NCBI RefSeq assembly: GCF_023715405.1
Contig: NZ_JAMBOC010000001.1
Span: forward strand, 868,001 to 932,000
Reading direction: 5' to 3'
Source: Solibacillus isronensis
GTDB lineage: Bacteria; Bacillota; Bacilli; Bacillales_A; Planococcaceae
DNA length: 64,000 nt
In this document: piece by piece, positions 55,411 through 64,000 of the stretch
How positions within the stretch are numbered: position 1 is the stretch's first letter
How the letters are laid out: every line of letters begins with the position of its first letter
Program-made: the position numbers and the translations under genes
The notes under the pieces: generated by a model
The model's input: the letters and a program-made list of their open reading frames with translations, nothing else
Database searches by the model: none
Told to the model about the DNA's origin: nothing

Positions 55411-56055
55411 TTATATCAGATACATATATACACAAGCCACCATGCATCCACAGCCTGCAATAACGAATAAATGCCAAATCGCGTGATTGTACGGAAGGCG
55501 GGTCCATGCATAAAAAATTGCGCCAAATGTAAATAGCAGACCGCCAATAAGCATTAGCATAAAACCATCAAACGTCAAATATGCATATAATGGTCGAATG
55601 GCGAAAATGATAAGCCAGCCCATTAAAATATAAAGCACCAATGATAATTTTTCGAATCGATGAATGAACAAACATTTGAACACAACGCCTAATATTGCAA
55701 TAAACCAAATAATACACAGCATGACAATGCCTGTCACACCTCCGATTGCTACAAGTAAAAACGGGGTATAAGTACCAGCAATCAATATATATATTGAAGA
55801 ATGATCCAGTATTGAAAAGAACCGTTTATATTTTTCCGGAACACTATGTAATAATGTCGACATTAAAAACAGTAAAATCAAGGATGAGCCAAAAATAGCG
55901 TAGGAAGTAATATGTACTGCTGTGCCGTTAGCTGCTGAATGAATAATTAATAGAATGCATGCAGGTATGCTAATGGCAAGTCCTACACCATGTGTTATGG
56001 CATTCCAAAGTTCTTCTTTCCAGTTTTTATAATCAAATGCGTCTAAATTGTGCAT
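55411..56055 (-). CDS. Hemolysin III / YplQ family membrane protein
   Basis: 214 residues with seven membrane helices. NAITHGVGLAISIPACILLI (family histidine motif), STLLHSVPEKYKRFFSILDH and AIWHLFVIAGCGCMVACVYM carry the conserved Ser/His/Asp residues of the PAQR-like hydrolase superfamily. Biological role uncertain despite the family name. GGAGCGTG lies before the ATG. Confidence 0.92.
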   Translation of the reverse strand: MHNLDAFDYKNWKEELWNAITHGVGLAISIPACILLIIHSAANGTAVHITSYAIFGSSLILLFLMSTLLHSVPEKYKRFFSILDHSSIYILIAGTYTPFLLVAIGGVTGIVMLCIIWFIAILGVVFKCLFIHRFEKLSLVLYILMGWLIIFAIRPLYAYLTFDGFMLMLIGGLLFTFGAIFYAWTRLPYNHAIWHLFVIAGCGCMVACVYMYLI

Positions 56056-56252
56056 GAGTCATCACGCTCCTTTATATTAGTATAATTCTTTAGCGAAATA
56101 TTCGTGATAGATGGATGTCATGATGTTATACTGCTATATGTCATATGAAAATAGTGATAAACTGGGTCATTCTTCAATGACAAATGTCATATTGGTAAAC
56201 AAATATGATTTCTTTATAATAGTAAGGAAGATAGAAAAAGGATGTGTTTTCT

Positions 56253-57098
56253 TTGAGTCAAATTCATATCGTAACAGATTCAACTTGCGATTTAACAGAC
56301 GCGGAAATTCAGGAACATGGAATTCATGTAGTACCACTAACAGTTCAAATTGATGATAAAACGTATACAGATCGTGTAAATTTGCAACCGGATACATTTA
56401 TTAAATTATTAAAAACAGCAAAAGAACTTCCGAAAAGTTCTCAACCGTCTCCTGGTATATTTAAAGAGTTATATGATGAACTTGGAAAAGATGGTTCAAA
56501 AATTATATCAATCCATATGACAGGGAGTATGAGCGGTACATATCAGTCAGCCAATCAAGCTTCACAAATGACTGATTCTGACGTAACCGTAATAGATTCG
56601 CGTTATATTGCTTTCGGGTTGGCATTCCAGCTTCGTGAAGCGATCCGTCTACGTAATGCAGGTGCTACATTGGAGGAAATTGTTGCTGGTGTGAATCGTG
56701 TACGTGAAAACACACGTCTTTTTGTTGCATTGGACACGTTGGAGAACATGGTTAAAGGCGGTCGAATCGGAAAAGGTAAGGCAGTCGTTAGTTCTTTATT
56801 GAATATTAAGCCAATTGGTCACTTAGATATTGGGGAAGTGACGATTTGTGCAAAACCGCGCAGCTATAAGCAAGTGGTGAAATATTTAATGAGTGAATTT
56901 GAAAAAGATACTAAAGGTAAAAAAGTGGCAGGTGTTGCCATCTCTCATGCGAATGCAATGGATACTTTAGTGAATCCGTTGATCGAGCAGGTAAAAGCAA
57001 CAGGTTATACAGGACAAGTTGAAGTTGCCTTTACTTCACCGGTTATTAGTACACATACAGGTGAAGGTGCAATCGGCTTTATTTATTATACAGAATAG
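56253..57098 (+). CDS. DegV family fatty-acid-binding protein
   Basis: 281 residues. IHIVTDSTCDLTDAEIQEHG, KSSQPSPGIFKELYDELGKD, SIHMTGSMSGTYQSANQAS and TRLFVALDTLENMVKGGRIG are DegV signatures (fatty-acid-binding serine in MSGTY). Some members serve fatty-acid kinases (FakB role). TTG 56253 lies 11 bases after AAAGG; the GTG at 56244 is too close to it. Confidence 0.92.
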   Translation: MSQIHIVTDSTCDLTDAEIQEHGIHVVPLTVQIDDKTYTDRVNLQPDTFIKLLKTAKELPKSSQPSPGIFKELYDELGKDGSKIISIHMTGSMSGTYQSANQASQMTDSDVTVIDSRYIAFGLAFQLREAIRLRNAGATLEEIVAGVNRVRENTRLFVALDTLENMVKGGRIGKGKAVVSSLLNIKPIGHLDIGEVTICAKPRSYKQVVKYLMSEFEKDTKGKKVAGVAISHANAMDTLVNPLIEQVKATGYTGQVEVAFTSPVISTHTGEGAIGFIYYTE

Positions 57099-57101
57099 TT
57101 C

Positions 57102-57144
57102 AAAGGTAATTCTAAAGAATATTAACTTTAGAATTACTTTTTTT
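57102..57144 (+). terminator. Terminator of the DegV gene
   Basis: AAAGGTAATTCTAAAG pairs with CTTTAGAATTACTTT, followed by TTTT. Confidence 0.85.
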
Positions 57145-57254
57145 ATAAATTTAAAAATATTTTCAAATATATCACTATTTTTATAGGCAAATCATTCCTA
57201 AAGGTGAGGAAAATATTTTATAATGAAATAACAAAATAAAAAGGGGGAAGTTGC

Positions 57255-58166
57255 ATGTGGCGGTTAGTACTCACATCATTAGCTGTCATTTTCTTGTCCG
57301 CATGCTCCGTTACAATTGACCCACAAATAGAAGAAGCACAACAATCCGACAATTCATCCAATGATAATAATGATTTGTCTATATCAGAAGAAGAAGCCGA
57401 AAACGAAGAAACAATCAATACGAGCTTTTTTGATATTATAAATGATGTATTTCAACTAGACTGGTCTGATCGTAAGGAAGAAGATGCACAATCGGTTTTT
57501 TATTTAGCATTAGGTGATTCGCTAACAAGGGGTGTTGGAGACGAAACCCAGGATTATGGCTATACAATTCGCCTGCAGGAGGAGCTGGAAAAATGGCCGA
57601 TGGTAGAGGAAGTGGAACTCGATAATCGAGGTAAAAACGGTAGACGCAGTGACCAGCTGTTAAGTTTACTTGAGCGGGGCCACTATGAAGAAGAGCTGCA
57701 AAAAGCAAATCTGATCACGATTACGCTCGGCGGTAATGATGTAATGAAAATTGTAAAAAAGAATTTATTTTCAATGAAAAAGTCTATGTTTGATAAGGAA
57801 TTGCCCAAATTTGCTGAGCGCTACGAAGAAGTCATTGCAGAAATTCGTAAAGTAAATCCTGATGCGCCGATTATTTTAGTTGGGTTCTACAATCCTTTTT
57901 CAATCGTAGTCGATGAGATTACACCTTTCGATCCGATTATTTCGGAGTGGAATGGTGAAATCGAAAAGCTTGCTGCCACAGATGAAAATGCGTGTTTCGT
58001 ATCAGTAGAGGATTTATTTGTCTCAAATGAGGATATGGTATATCATGTAGACTTCTTTCATCCGAATAGCACAGGATATGATCGTATGACAAAACGCATC
58101 ATTGAAACAATGCAACAATGTGATATTGAGCAGATGTCAGACGGTTTATTAGGATTTGAGGAGTGA
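57255..58166 (+). CDS. SGNH/GDSL hydrolase lipoprotein (YpmR-like)
   Basis: 303 residues: signal peptide with lipobox LSAC (Cys17), a long acidic linker (25-60), then an SGNH esterase domain with YLALGDSLTRGVGD (Ser), DNRGKNGRRSDQL, ITLGGNDVMK (Asn) and HVDFFHPNSTGYDRM (Asp/His). It acts outside the membrane on an unknown ester. GGGGGAAG precedes the ATG. The YpmS-like gene follows by four bases, as in B. subtilis. Confidence 0.9.
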   Translation: MWRLVLTSLAVIFLSACSVTIDPQIEEAQQSDNSSNDNNDLSISEEEAENEETINTSFFDIINDVFQLDWSDRKEEDAQSVFYLALGDSLTRGVGDETQDYGYTIRLQEELEKWPMVEEVELDNRGKNGRRSDQLLSLLERGHYEEELQKANLITITLGGNDVMKIVKKNLFSMKKSMFDKELPKFAERYEEVIAEIRKVNPDAPIILVGFYNPFSIVVDEITPFDPIISEWNGEIEKLAATDENACFVSVEDLFVSNEDMVYHVDFFHPNSTGYDRMTKRIIETMQQCDIEQMSDGLLGFEE

Positions 58167-58170
58167 GAAG

Positions 58171-58743
58171 ATGAACAAATGGAAAGTCGCATTTTTATTA
58201 TTGGCTGGAGCAGTACTCATTACATTTGCCACATTGCTCTATTTAATAACTGCTGATGTAGAACAAGCAACAGAACAGCCACCACTCCCTATTGAGGGCA
58301 ACATATTGACTGTGGAAACGACAGCTAAAGAATTCGAAGCAATTGCAAAACAATATTTATCGGAAGCTATGAACCAGTCACCTGTTCCGGTAGAGCTGAC
58401 AGTGGATGATAAAATTTATCTATACAGTACATTAACTGTTTTTAATATCGATTTGCCGATTCAGATGGACTTCATTCCAGTTGTAAATAACGGTAATATT
58501 ACACTGAGTCAAGAAGCGGTCCACGTCGGCAAGGTAAATATTCCTCCGAAAACCGTCCTGAAAATGATTGATGATGCGGTTAATTTTCCAAATTGGATTA
58601 CGGTGAAACCAAATGACGAAGAAATTTATGTAGATCTGTCTCGCATAAATATTGCAAGTGGTTCCAGAGTGCGTGCGAAGGAAATTGATTTACCAAATGA
58701 TAAAATAGAGTTGGAAGTAGTTATTCCAAACCAGACGAAGTAA
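58171..58743 (+). CDS. YpmS-like (DUF2140) membrane-anchored protein
   Basis: 190 residues with one N-terminal helix (WKVAFLLLAGAVLITFATLL) and an outer domain with LSQEAVHVGKVNIPPKTVLK and FPNWITVKPNDEEIYVDLSR, typical of YpmS/DUF2140. Function unknown. GAGGAG seven bases before ATG 58171 chooses it over the upstream GTG inside the previous gene. Confidence 0.83.
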   Translation: MNKWKVAFLLLAGAVLITFATLLYLITADVEQATEQPPLPIEGNILTVETTAKEFEAIAKQYLSEAMNQSPVPVELTVDDKIYLYSTLTVFNIDLPIQMDFIPVVNNGNITLSQEAVHVGKVNIPPKTVLKMIDDAVNFPNWITVKPNDEEIYVDLSRINIASGSRVRAKEIDLPNDKIELEVVIPNQTK

Positions 58744-58760
58744 AATAGGAGGTAATTTTA

Positions 58761-59288
58761 ATGGCATATGAAAAAGCGACATTTGCAGGGGGCTGCTTCT
58801 GGTGTATGGTAAAGCCGTTTGATCAACAGCCCGGTATTATAGAAGTCGTTTCCGGTTACACGGGCGGGCATGTTGAAAACCCGACATACGAACAAGTATG
58901 CAGTGAAACAACGGGCCATCTTGAGGCAGTTCAAATTACGTTTGATCCTGAAATTTATCCGTACGAAAAACTGGTAGAACTTTATTGGACATTGATCGAT
59001 CCGACAGATGCGGGCGGTCAATTTTATGATCGTGGCGAATCATACACTACGGCGATATTTTACCATGATGATGTCCAAAAGCAGATTGCCGAATTATCCA
59101 AGTCCAAACTGGAGGCAAGCGGAAAATTCAAATCACCGATTGCCGTTAAAATCCTTGAAGCGAAGCCGTTCTACGCGGCAGAAGATTATCATCAGCACTA
59201 CTATCAGAAGAACCCGGCACATTACGAACGCTATTCGGTTGGTTCAGGGCGTGCTGGATTTATTGAGAAATACTGGGGGGCGAAATAA
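58761..59288 (+). CDS. msrA: Peptide methionine sulfoxide reductase A
   Basis: 175 residues. The catalytic cysteine is in [15 protein letters not shown], a second cysteine follows two residues later (CFWC). [23 protein letters not shown]-like [19 protein letters not shown] and [10 protein letters not shown] complete the family pattern. It reduces the S-epimer of methionine sulfoxide. It abuts msrB directly. Confidence 0.95.
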   Translation: MAYEKATFAGGCFWCMVKPFDQQPGIIEVVSGYTGGHVENPTYEQVCSETTGHLEAVQITFDPEIYPYEKLVELYWTLIDPTDAGGQFYDRGESYTTAIFYHDDVQKQIAELSKSKLEASGKFKSPIAVKILEAKPFYAAEDYHQHYYQKNPAHYERYSVGSGRAGFIEKYWGAK

Positions 59289-59717
59289 ATGAATAAAGAG
59301 CAACGTTTAAAAGAGTTAACAGAAATGCAGTATCATGTTACACAAAACCAAGGAACGGAACCGCCATTCCGCAATGAATACAATGACGTTTTCGAAGAGG
59401 GTATCTATGTGGATATCGTTTCAGGAAAGCCTCTTTTCAGTTCAAAAGACAAATATGATGCGGGCTGTGGCTGGCCATCATTTTCAAAGCCGATTGAGAA
59501 AGTAGAGGTAACCGAGCATTTTGATACGTCGCACGGTATGCGTCGTGTGGAAGTCCGCAGTAAAACAGCCGATTCCCATTTAGGGCACGTATTTCCGGAT
59601 GGTCCGCAAGAATTAGGCGGGTTGCGTTATTGCATCAATTCAGCAGCATTGCGCTTCATTCCGGTGGAGGATCTTGAAAAAGAAGGCTACGGTGAATATA
59701 AATCACTGTTTGAATAA
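59289..59717 (+). CDS. msrB: Peptide methionine-R-sulfoxide reductase B
   Basis: 142 residues. [55 protein letters not shown] and [15 protein letters not shown] (catalytic Cys) are MsrB signatures. The usual four-cysteine zinc site is absent. Its ATG follows the msrA stop without a gap. Together the pair repairs both methionine sulfoxide epimers. Confidence 0.95.
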   Translation: MNKEQRLKELTEMQYHVTQNQGTEPPFRNEYNDVFEEGIYVDIVSGKPLFSSKDKYDAGCGWPSFSKPIEKVEVTEHFDTSHGMRRVEVRSKTADSHLGHVFPDGPQELGGLRYCINSAALRFIPVEDLEKEGYGEYKSLFE

Positions 59718-59721
59718 AAAG

Positions 59722-59757
59722 AACTCGCTTATGGGAAGTCCCATGAGCGAGTTTTTT
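59722..59757. terminator. Bidirectional terminator
   Basis: AACTCGCTTATGGGA pairs with TCCCATGAGCGAGTT, then TTTT. Confidence 0.85.
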
Positions 59758-59761
59758 AATA

Positions 59762-61552
59762 CTAGATTTTAAATTCATTGACAACACTTCGAAGGTGATC
59801 TGCTTGTGAAGCCAGTTCCACTGCAGATGCATTGATTTCTTCCATGGAAGCAGATCCTTTAGATGCGGCAGCTGCACTGCGTTCTGTGTTGACAGCCGTA
59901 TTGTCTGCTATTGCAGCAACATGTACGAACGATGTTGTTACACCGTGACTATTATTTAAAGTTTGTTCAATTTGAGCAACCATCTCTGTTAAAATATCAG
60001 ATGTTTTTTCTGTCTGAAGTAATATATTTTGTAAAGAATTGGTCGTCTCATTTGTCACTTCCACACCACGGATTACTTTCTCTACCCCTGTGTGATTTTG
60101 CTCGATAATGGACTTGACCTCTGTTTGAATTGATCCAACGATTGCCGAAACTTCTTTTGCTGCCTTTTGGGATTGTTCGGCAAGTTTTCGTACTTCAGCC
60201 GCTACAACTGCAAAGCCTCGTCCATGTTCTCCGGCGCGAGCAGCCTCGATTGCCGCATTCAAAGCGAGTAAGTTTGTTTGTTCGGCAATTGCTGTAATTG
60301 AACTAATTATTGAAGTAATATTTTTTGATTTTTCCCCTAATTTTTCAACCGTATCAGAAGTCGTTGCCATTGTTTCCTCAATTTCAAGCATGACAATGGA
60401 TGAGTGGTTTACTGATCTGCTTCCTTGGTGTGCAGCGTCCTTCATTTCAGATGCCGCTCGCTGAACTTCTCGTGCCTTTCCGTCTAATACGTGCATCGAT
60501 TGCTCCAATTTCTGCATTTCATTACCCGAACTCCCGATACTGTTTAAAATTTCACTGCTATCGCTCGCAATTTTCATCGTAGAATCAGCAATAAAATCAA
60601 TTGTACGAGCGTTTTCATCTGCAAGGGCCATTAATTCCTGTGAACTTCCGGATACATTTTCGGCAAGGTTTGAAACGCGTTTAACCAATGCAGAGATTGA
60701 GTCGATTAAAATATTGGTCGAATCTCCTATAACAGAAAATTCGTCCTTTGTTTTAACATTTACGCGGCGTGTTAAGTCACCGCCAGCCTGGGCGATATCC
60801 AGAATTGACTCATTGATCTTTTTCGTATTTCTACGGATTGATTTCGATAATATATAACCTAATGAAATTGTTAAAATAACGGCAATTCCTGTTAATGCTG
60901 AAATCATTATTTTAGAGGCGAATGCAAACTGTTCCAAGTCTGAAATGGTTTTTTCATTGCGCTGTTCAAGTATTTGAATCAGTTTACCTGTATTTTCATC
61001 AATATACCCTTTGAAGTTTTGGCTTCCGCTATTCGCAAAAAGTTTAGCGGCATTTTCATAGCCATATTTTTGACGTACTTCAATTGTCGATTTAGAATAG
61101 GATAAATAATTAGCATAAAACTGTTGGATTAATCCGAGGATTTTAAGCTCTTCATCCTGATTTTTAAATGACGTTTCAACAGATGTTAAATTTGTATTTA
61201 TTCGGTCCTTAGTCTCTTCATATAATTGAAGAAATTTTTCGTCGCCTGTAATTAAGTAAGTTTGTTCATGGCTTGAAAGCTTCGCGATATCGGAAGCTAA
61301 ACTATTAATATGCATTTGCTGTTTTAAATTTTCTTCCGCAAATTCTCGCAAGTTTTTTTCCAAGTTTGTTATATTAATATACGACAAAATTTGCATGGAG
61401 ATAATAATTGCCATTAAAATAGTGAAAGCAATTAAAATTTTCCCTCGTATTAGATGAAAGAAGTGAAATAGGGCTTTCGGTTTAATAGGATTTTTCCTTA
61501 GTTTTTCTTTATTAGGCTTAGTTTTCTTGCTCTTTCGCAAATAATTCACCAC
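59762..61552 (-). CDS. Methyl-accepting chemotaxis protein
   Basis: 596 residues. A basic N-terminus, helix 1 (about 32-54), a four-helix-type sensor region (55-210), helix 2 (about 213-233), HAMP ([20 protein letters not shown]) and the signalling domain with [20 protein letters not shown] and [19 protein letters not shown]. It should signal to CheA through CheW. The sensor helices suggest a small ligand or energy signal, not identified. GTG start with AGAAAG upstream; tandem GTGs make the exact start uncertain. Confidence 0.92.
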   Translation of the reverse strand: MVNYLRKSKKTKPNKEKLRKNPIKPKALFHFFHLIRGKILIAFTILMAIIISMQILSYINITNLEKNLREFAEENLKQQMHINSLASDIAKLSSHEQTYLITGDEKFLQLYEETKDRINTNLTSVETSFKNQDEELKILGLIQQFYANYLSYSKSTIEVRQKYGYENAAKLFANSGSQNFKGYIDENTGKLIQILEQRNEKTISDLEQFAFASKIMISALTGIAVILTISLGYILSKSIRRNTKKINESILDIAQAGGDLTRRVNVKTKDEFSVIGDSTNILIDSISALVKRVSNLAENVSGSSQELMALADENARTIDFIADSTMKIASDSSEILNSIGSSGNEMQKLEQSMHVLDGKAREVQRAASEMKDAAHQGSRSVNHSSIVMLEIEETMATTSDTVEKLGEKSKNITSIISSITAIAEQTNLLALNAAIEAARAGEHGRGFAVVAAEVRKLAEQSQKAAKEVSAIVGSIQTEVKSIIEQNHTGVEKVIRGVEVTNETTNSLQNILLQTEKTSDILTEMVAQIEQTLNNSHGVTTSFVHVAAIADNTAVNTERSAAAASKGSASMEEINASAVELASQADHLRSVVNEFKI

Positions 61553-61642
61553 TTTCTGAAAAAACAGTATTTAACTATTTTACTACATAAATGGTAAATT
61601 TACACTATATATTGTGAAAAAATGTATAAAGGAGGGGAAATA

Positions 61643-61867
61643 TTGAAAAAATCATTTTATCATTTTGCACTAACATTTAGAGGGGGAGAATGGTCGGATG
61701 AAAAGGTACGTTTTGCCGAAAGTATGTTTCTCGATCATGCTTTTCCAAAAATGTCCGACAGCTTCGAGGAGCTTACGAATTATATAGAGTTTCAATCCGA
61801 TGAATATATGACAATAGGTGCCTTTGATCAATTATGGGACCTATATGAAAATAAATTTTCAGTATAG
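61643..61867 (+). CDS. yozE: YozE family (SAM-like) protein
   Basis: 74 residues, the length of B. subtilis Yoz[41 protein letters not shown] and FDQLWDLYE match the UPF0346/YozE family, a small sterile-alpha-motif-like fold of unknown role. TTG 61643 follows AAAGGAGGGG by five bases. Confidence 0.9.
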   Translation: MKKSFYHFALTFRGGEWSDEKVRFAESMFLDHAFPKMSDSFEELTNYIEFQSDEYMTIGAFDQLWDLYENKFSV

Positions 61868-61996
61868 GCATTGTTTTGCATGCAATAAGCGAGATGGGGT
61901 ATAGTGAAATAAGACACGTCTTCGTAAAGAAAATCGTTATTTTGTCCAAATATTGTTTTTTATGCAAAATTTTTTGTGATGCAAGACGTCTAACGA

Positions 61997-62025
61997 TTGA
62001 ATGTTTATACGAAAACGTTTACAAT
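61997..62025 (+). promoter_or_regulatory. Promoter of deoD with overlapping cre-like site
   Basis: TTGAAT and TACAAT are 17 bases apart. CGAAAACGTTTACA (62010-62023) between and over the -10 differs from the CcpA cre consensus at its first base, so catabolite repression is likely. Confidence 0.6.
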
Positions 62026-62057
62026 TTAAAAGAATTATGATGAAAAGAGGTTTTTTG

Positions 62058-62765
62058 ATGAGCGTTCATATTAATGCCAAAAAAGGCGACATTGCAGAAA
62101 TTGTACTATTACCAGGAGATCCATTACGTGCAAAATATATTGCCGAAACATTTTTAGAAGATGTTGTTCAATATAACGAAGTACGTAATATTCTTGGCTA
62201 CACAGGTACGTATAAAGGAAAACGCGTTTCTGTACAAGGGACAGGCATGGGTGTACCTTCAATTTCAATTTATGCGACTGAATTAATGCAAGAATACGGT
62301 GTACAAAAACTAATCCGTGTAGGTACTTGTGGTGCAATTCAAAAAGACGTAAAAGTACGTGACGTTATTATTGCACAAACATCATCTACAGACTCAAACA
62401 TGAATCGAGTTGTTTTCGGCGGTACAATCGACTATGCACCAACTGCAGACTTCGATTTATTACTAAAAGCTTACAATGCTGCTAAAGAAGCGAACTTAAA
62501 CGTACGTGTAGGAAATATCTTCACTGCGGATATGTTCTATTCTGACGAAGCACAAAACGAAAAATTAGCGCAATATGGCGTATTAGCTGTTGAAATGGAA
62601 ACATCAGCACTTTACACATTAGCTGCGAAATTCGGTCGTCAAGCTTTAACAGTACTAACAGTATCTGACCACATCCTAACAGGTGAAGTAACAACTTCAG
62701 AAGAACGTCAAACTACGTTCAATGACATGATGGTTATTGCGTTGGAAGCGGCAATTCAAGATTAA
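62058..62765 (+). CDS. deoD: Purine-nucleoside phosphorylase (DeoD type)
   Basis: 235 residues, hexameric NP-I family. [78 protein letters not shown] and [10 protein letters not shown] carry the phosphate, ribose and base-binding residues. It releases purine bases from (deoxy)nucleosides. ATG 62058 follows AAAGAGG; the longer frame from 62001 covers the promoter. Confidence 0.95.
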   Translation: MSVHINAKKGDIAEIVLLPGDPLRAKYIAETFLEDVVQYNEVRNILGYTGTYKGKRVSVQGTGMGVPSISIYATELMQEYGVQKLIRVGTCGAIQKDVKVRDVIIAQTSSTDSNMNRVVFGGTIDYAPTADFDLLLKAYNAAKEANLNVRVGNIFTADMFYSDEAQNEKLAQYGVLAVEMETSALYTLAAKFGRQALTVLTVSDHILTGEVTTSEERQTTFNDMMVIALEAAIQD

Positions 62766-62777
62766 TTTTAAATTATA

Positions 62778-62822
62778 AGCATTTAATAGGCCGATTTGCG
62801 CTTATTAAGTGCTTTTTTTTTT
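62778..62822 (+). terminator. Terminator of deoD
   Basis: GCATTTAATA pairs with TATTAAGTGC (one G-T pair), followed by ten Ts. Confidence 0.85.
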
Positions 62823-62859
62823 GTAAAAATTTTAATCCTGTTCGTAATCCCATAAAAAC

Positions 62860-62873
62860 TGTAAACGTTTATT
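62860..62873. promoter_or_regulatory. Weak cre-like palindrome
   Basis: TGTAAACGTTTATT has the TAAACGTTTA core of CcpA sites but a poor 3' end; it is 70 bp before the 181-aa gene. Confidence 0.3.
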
Positions 62874-62942
62874 AGTATAAAAAACATCATCTTACGAATA
62901 GTAAAACATAGGAATACAAATAATGTTGAGGAGCGTGGTTTT

Positions 62943-63488
62943 ATGAAAAAGGAACAGTTGATACAGCTTATTCAAGATAAGTTTGATGAGGAAGATGCTA
63001 TCTTGATACGAAATCTTGAAGAAATTTACGATGAAGAAAAAGAACAAGGTCGTAATGGAGCATTACTTAGAGCTTTGTACAGCGATCAATTTGAGATTGA
63101 TTATAATGAGGATTTAGAAATAGTAATTAGGGAATTAGCAATTCGGATTACCCAATATATCTTTAGAAGTGGAAGTATAGAAGATTTTCATGCAGGTAAG
63201 TTTAGTTTTTCTAGGTATGAAGAGATTCCACCCAACACACCGGTGGAAGAAATTAGTCAGTTAACCGATGACAATATGAAGGTACTTAATAAAGAGCTGG
63301 TAGATCATATCGGTTTTATTTTACACCTATTCTCACGTGCAGATTATCTTAGCTTGCATACCGCCATTAGTGGCTATAAATTTTTTGGGAATGATTGGGA
63401 TGATCCGGAAATTGCAAAGATTCAATCAAAGCATAATGATTATTTATTGCTCGTAACCGGCATGGATAAACATTTAGAAAATAAGTAG
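62943..63488 (+). CDS. Unknown acidic soluble protein (181 aa)
   Basis: No signal peptide, no membrane helix. The N-terminal half is acidic and helical (LIQDKFDEEDAILIRNLEEI); the C-terminal half has LVDHIGFILHLFSRADYLSL. I do not recognise the family. GAGGAGCG precedes the ATG, and a terminator follows at 63499. Confidence 0.75.
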   Translation: MKKEQLIQLIQDKFDEEDAILIRNLEEIYDEEKEQGRNGALLRALYSDQFEIDYNEDLEIVIRELAIRITQYIFRSGSIEDFHAGKFSFSRYEEIPPNTPVEEISQLTDDNMKVLNKELVDHIGFILHLFSRADYLSLHTAISGYKFFGNDWDDPEIAKIQSKHNDYLLLVTGMDKHLENK

Positions 63489-63498
63489 CGTTGTTTTT

Positions 63499-63527
63499 AC
63501 ACATCATACTAAAGATGTGTTTTTTTA
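63499..63527 (+). terminator. Terminator of the 181-aa gene
   Basis: ACACATC pairs with GATGTGT, followed by seven Ts. Confidence 0.8.
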
Positions 63528-63671
63528 ATTTTTGAGTTGAAGCGATAAAAAAATTCCAAAAATTTTCTTAGCGGATGTTTGGCATATCGAATTTGTGTTG
63601 TGGGCAAACTGAGATACCGACAATTTTAAAGCACATAAAATGACGGCAAAAAAGTAAAAAGGAGTGAGGGG

Positions 63672-64000
63672 ATGAGTCAGGAAGTAGCGAAGAAATTTGT
63701 TGATCGAATCTCAAGCACAGTGGATCCGTTAGCGAATATTGTTACGGTTAGTCTGTTTTGTGAAAATGCCATTAACCATTTGATTCAGGAAAAGCTGCCG
63801 AAAGTACGAAGCTTCAAGGATCAGTCAACTTATATCCCGATGGCGAGCTCTAATTACAGCACAAAAGTATATGCTGTTTATGCATTAGGCTTAATCGAAC
63901 AAAAATTGTTCGAAAACTTATGGTTGCTGAATTATTGGCGCAACAAAGCCGCACATAACATTAGTGTGGATATTAGAGCTTTGCCGATGAACTTTCACCT
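63672..64000 (+). CDS. Unknown protein, N-terminal part, possible HEPN-like motif (partial)
   Basis: ATG after GGAGTGAGG opens a frame that runs off the right edge (109 residues visible). It is helical and soluble. ENLWLLNYWRNKAAHNISVD contains RNKAAH, an R-x4-H motif within a helix-rich context, as seen in HEPN-type domains and in DUF4145-like proteins. The call is tentative because the gene is incomplete. Confidence 0.55.
   Translation, partial: MSQEVAKKFVDRISSTVDPLANIVTVSLFCENAINHLIQEKLPKVRSFKDQSTYIPMASSNYSTKVYAVYALGLIEQKLFENLWLLNYWRNKAAHNISVDIRALPMNFH

Overview
The window reads as a chromosomal segment of a low-GC, endospore-forming member of the Bacillales. A GerA-type germination operon, SLH-domain surface proteins, YpjP/YozE/YusW/YpmS-type proteins, a T-box and class-typical AGGAGG ribosome sites support this. 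The SLH proteins and gene mix point to the Planococcaceae (Solibacillus/Lysinibacillus-like); that family assignment is inference. I see no rRNA, tRNA, CRISPR array, transposase or prophage.

Layout. 0-4 kb: minus-strand metI-metC (metC cut by the window edge), mscL, a lytic transglycosylase, a GlsB/YeaQ protein and a nicotinamidase. 4.3-15 kb: branched-chain amino acid synthesis, with ilvD on its own promoter and then a T-box-controlled ilvB-ilvN-ilvC-leuA-leuB-leuC-leuD run. 15-19.7 kb: an unknown membrane protein, a long palindromic repeat and a three-gene GerA-type germinant receptor operon. 19.7-26.4 kb: a peptide-type ABC transporter with a fused two-domain ATPase divergent from two oversized permeases and a substrate-binding lipoprotein whose two domains occur in swapped order. 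26.4-33.7 kb: an EAL protein with degenerate GGDEF, an SLH protein, a YusW lipoprotein and a TraB/GumN-like protein. 33.9-39.5 kb: an iron-siderophore cassette (Fur boxes, AraC regulator, binding protein, two permeases, ATPase, esterase). 39.7-50.8 kb: a six-repeat hydrophilic protein, HAD and membrane proteins, YceI, paiA-paiB, a second-type rsgA behind a uORF/terminator leader, cardiolipin synthase, oligoendopeptidase F and an NdpA-like protein. 50.8-53.8 kb: a gene-poor stretch holding several very small membrane-protein genes and a structured transcribed-looking region. 53.9-64 kb: thyA-dfrA, hemolysin III, DegV, YpmR/YpmS-like proteins, msrA-msrB, a chemotaxis receptor, yozE, deoD and two poorly known genes, the last cut by the window end.

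The most unusual item is the substrate-binding lipoprotein at 24544-26358. Its canonical C-terminal lobe follows directly after the lipobox and its canonical N-terminal lobe comes second, as in a circular permutation. The permeases beside it carry large extra N-terminal membrane regions, so the whole transporter looks like a divergent branch of the Opp/Dpp family. Other items worth a second look are the promoter-uORF-terminator leader of rsgA, the ilvD leader palindrome, the structured region at 50.85-51.17 kb and the repeat protein at 39.7 kb.
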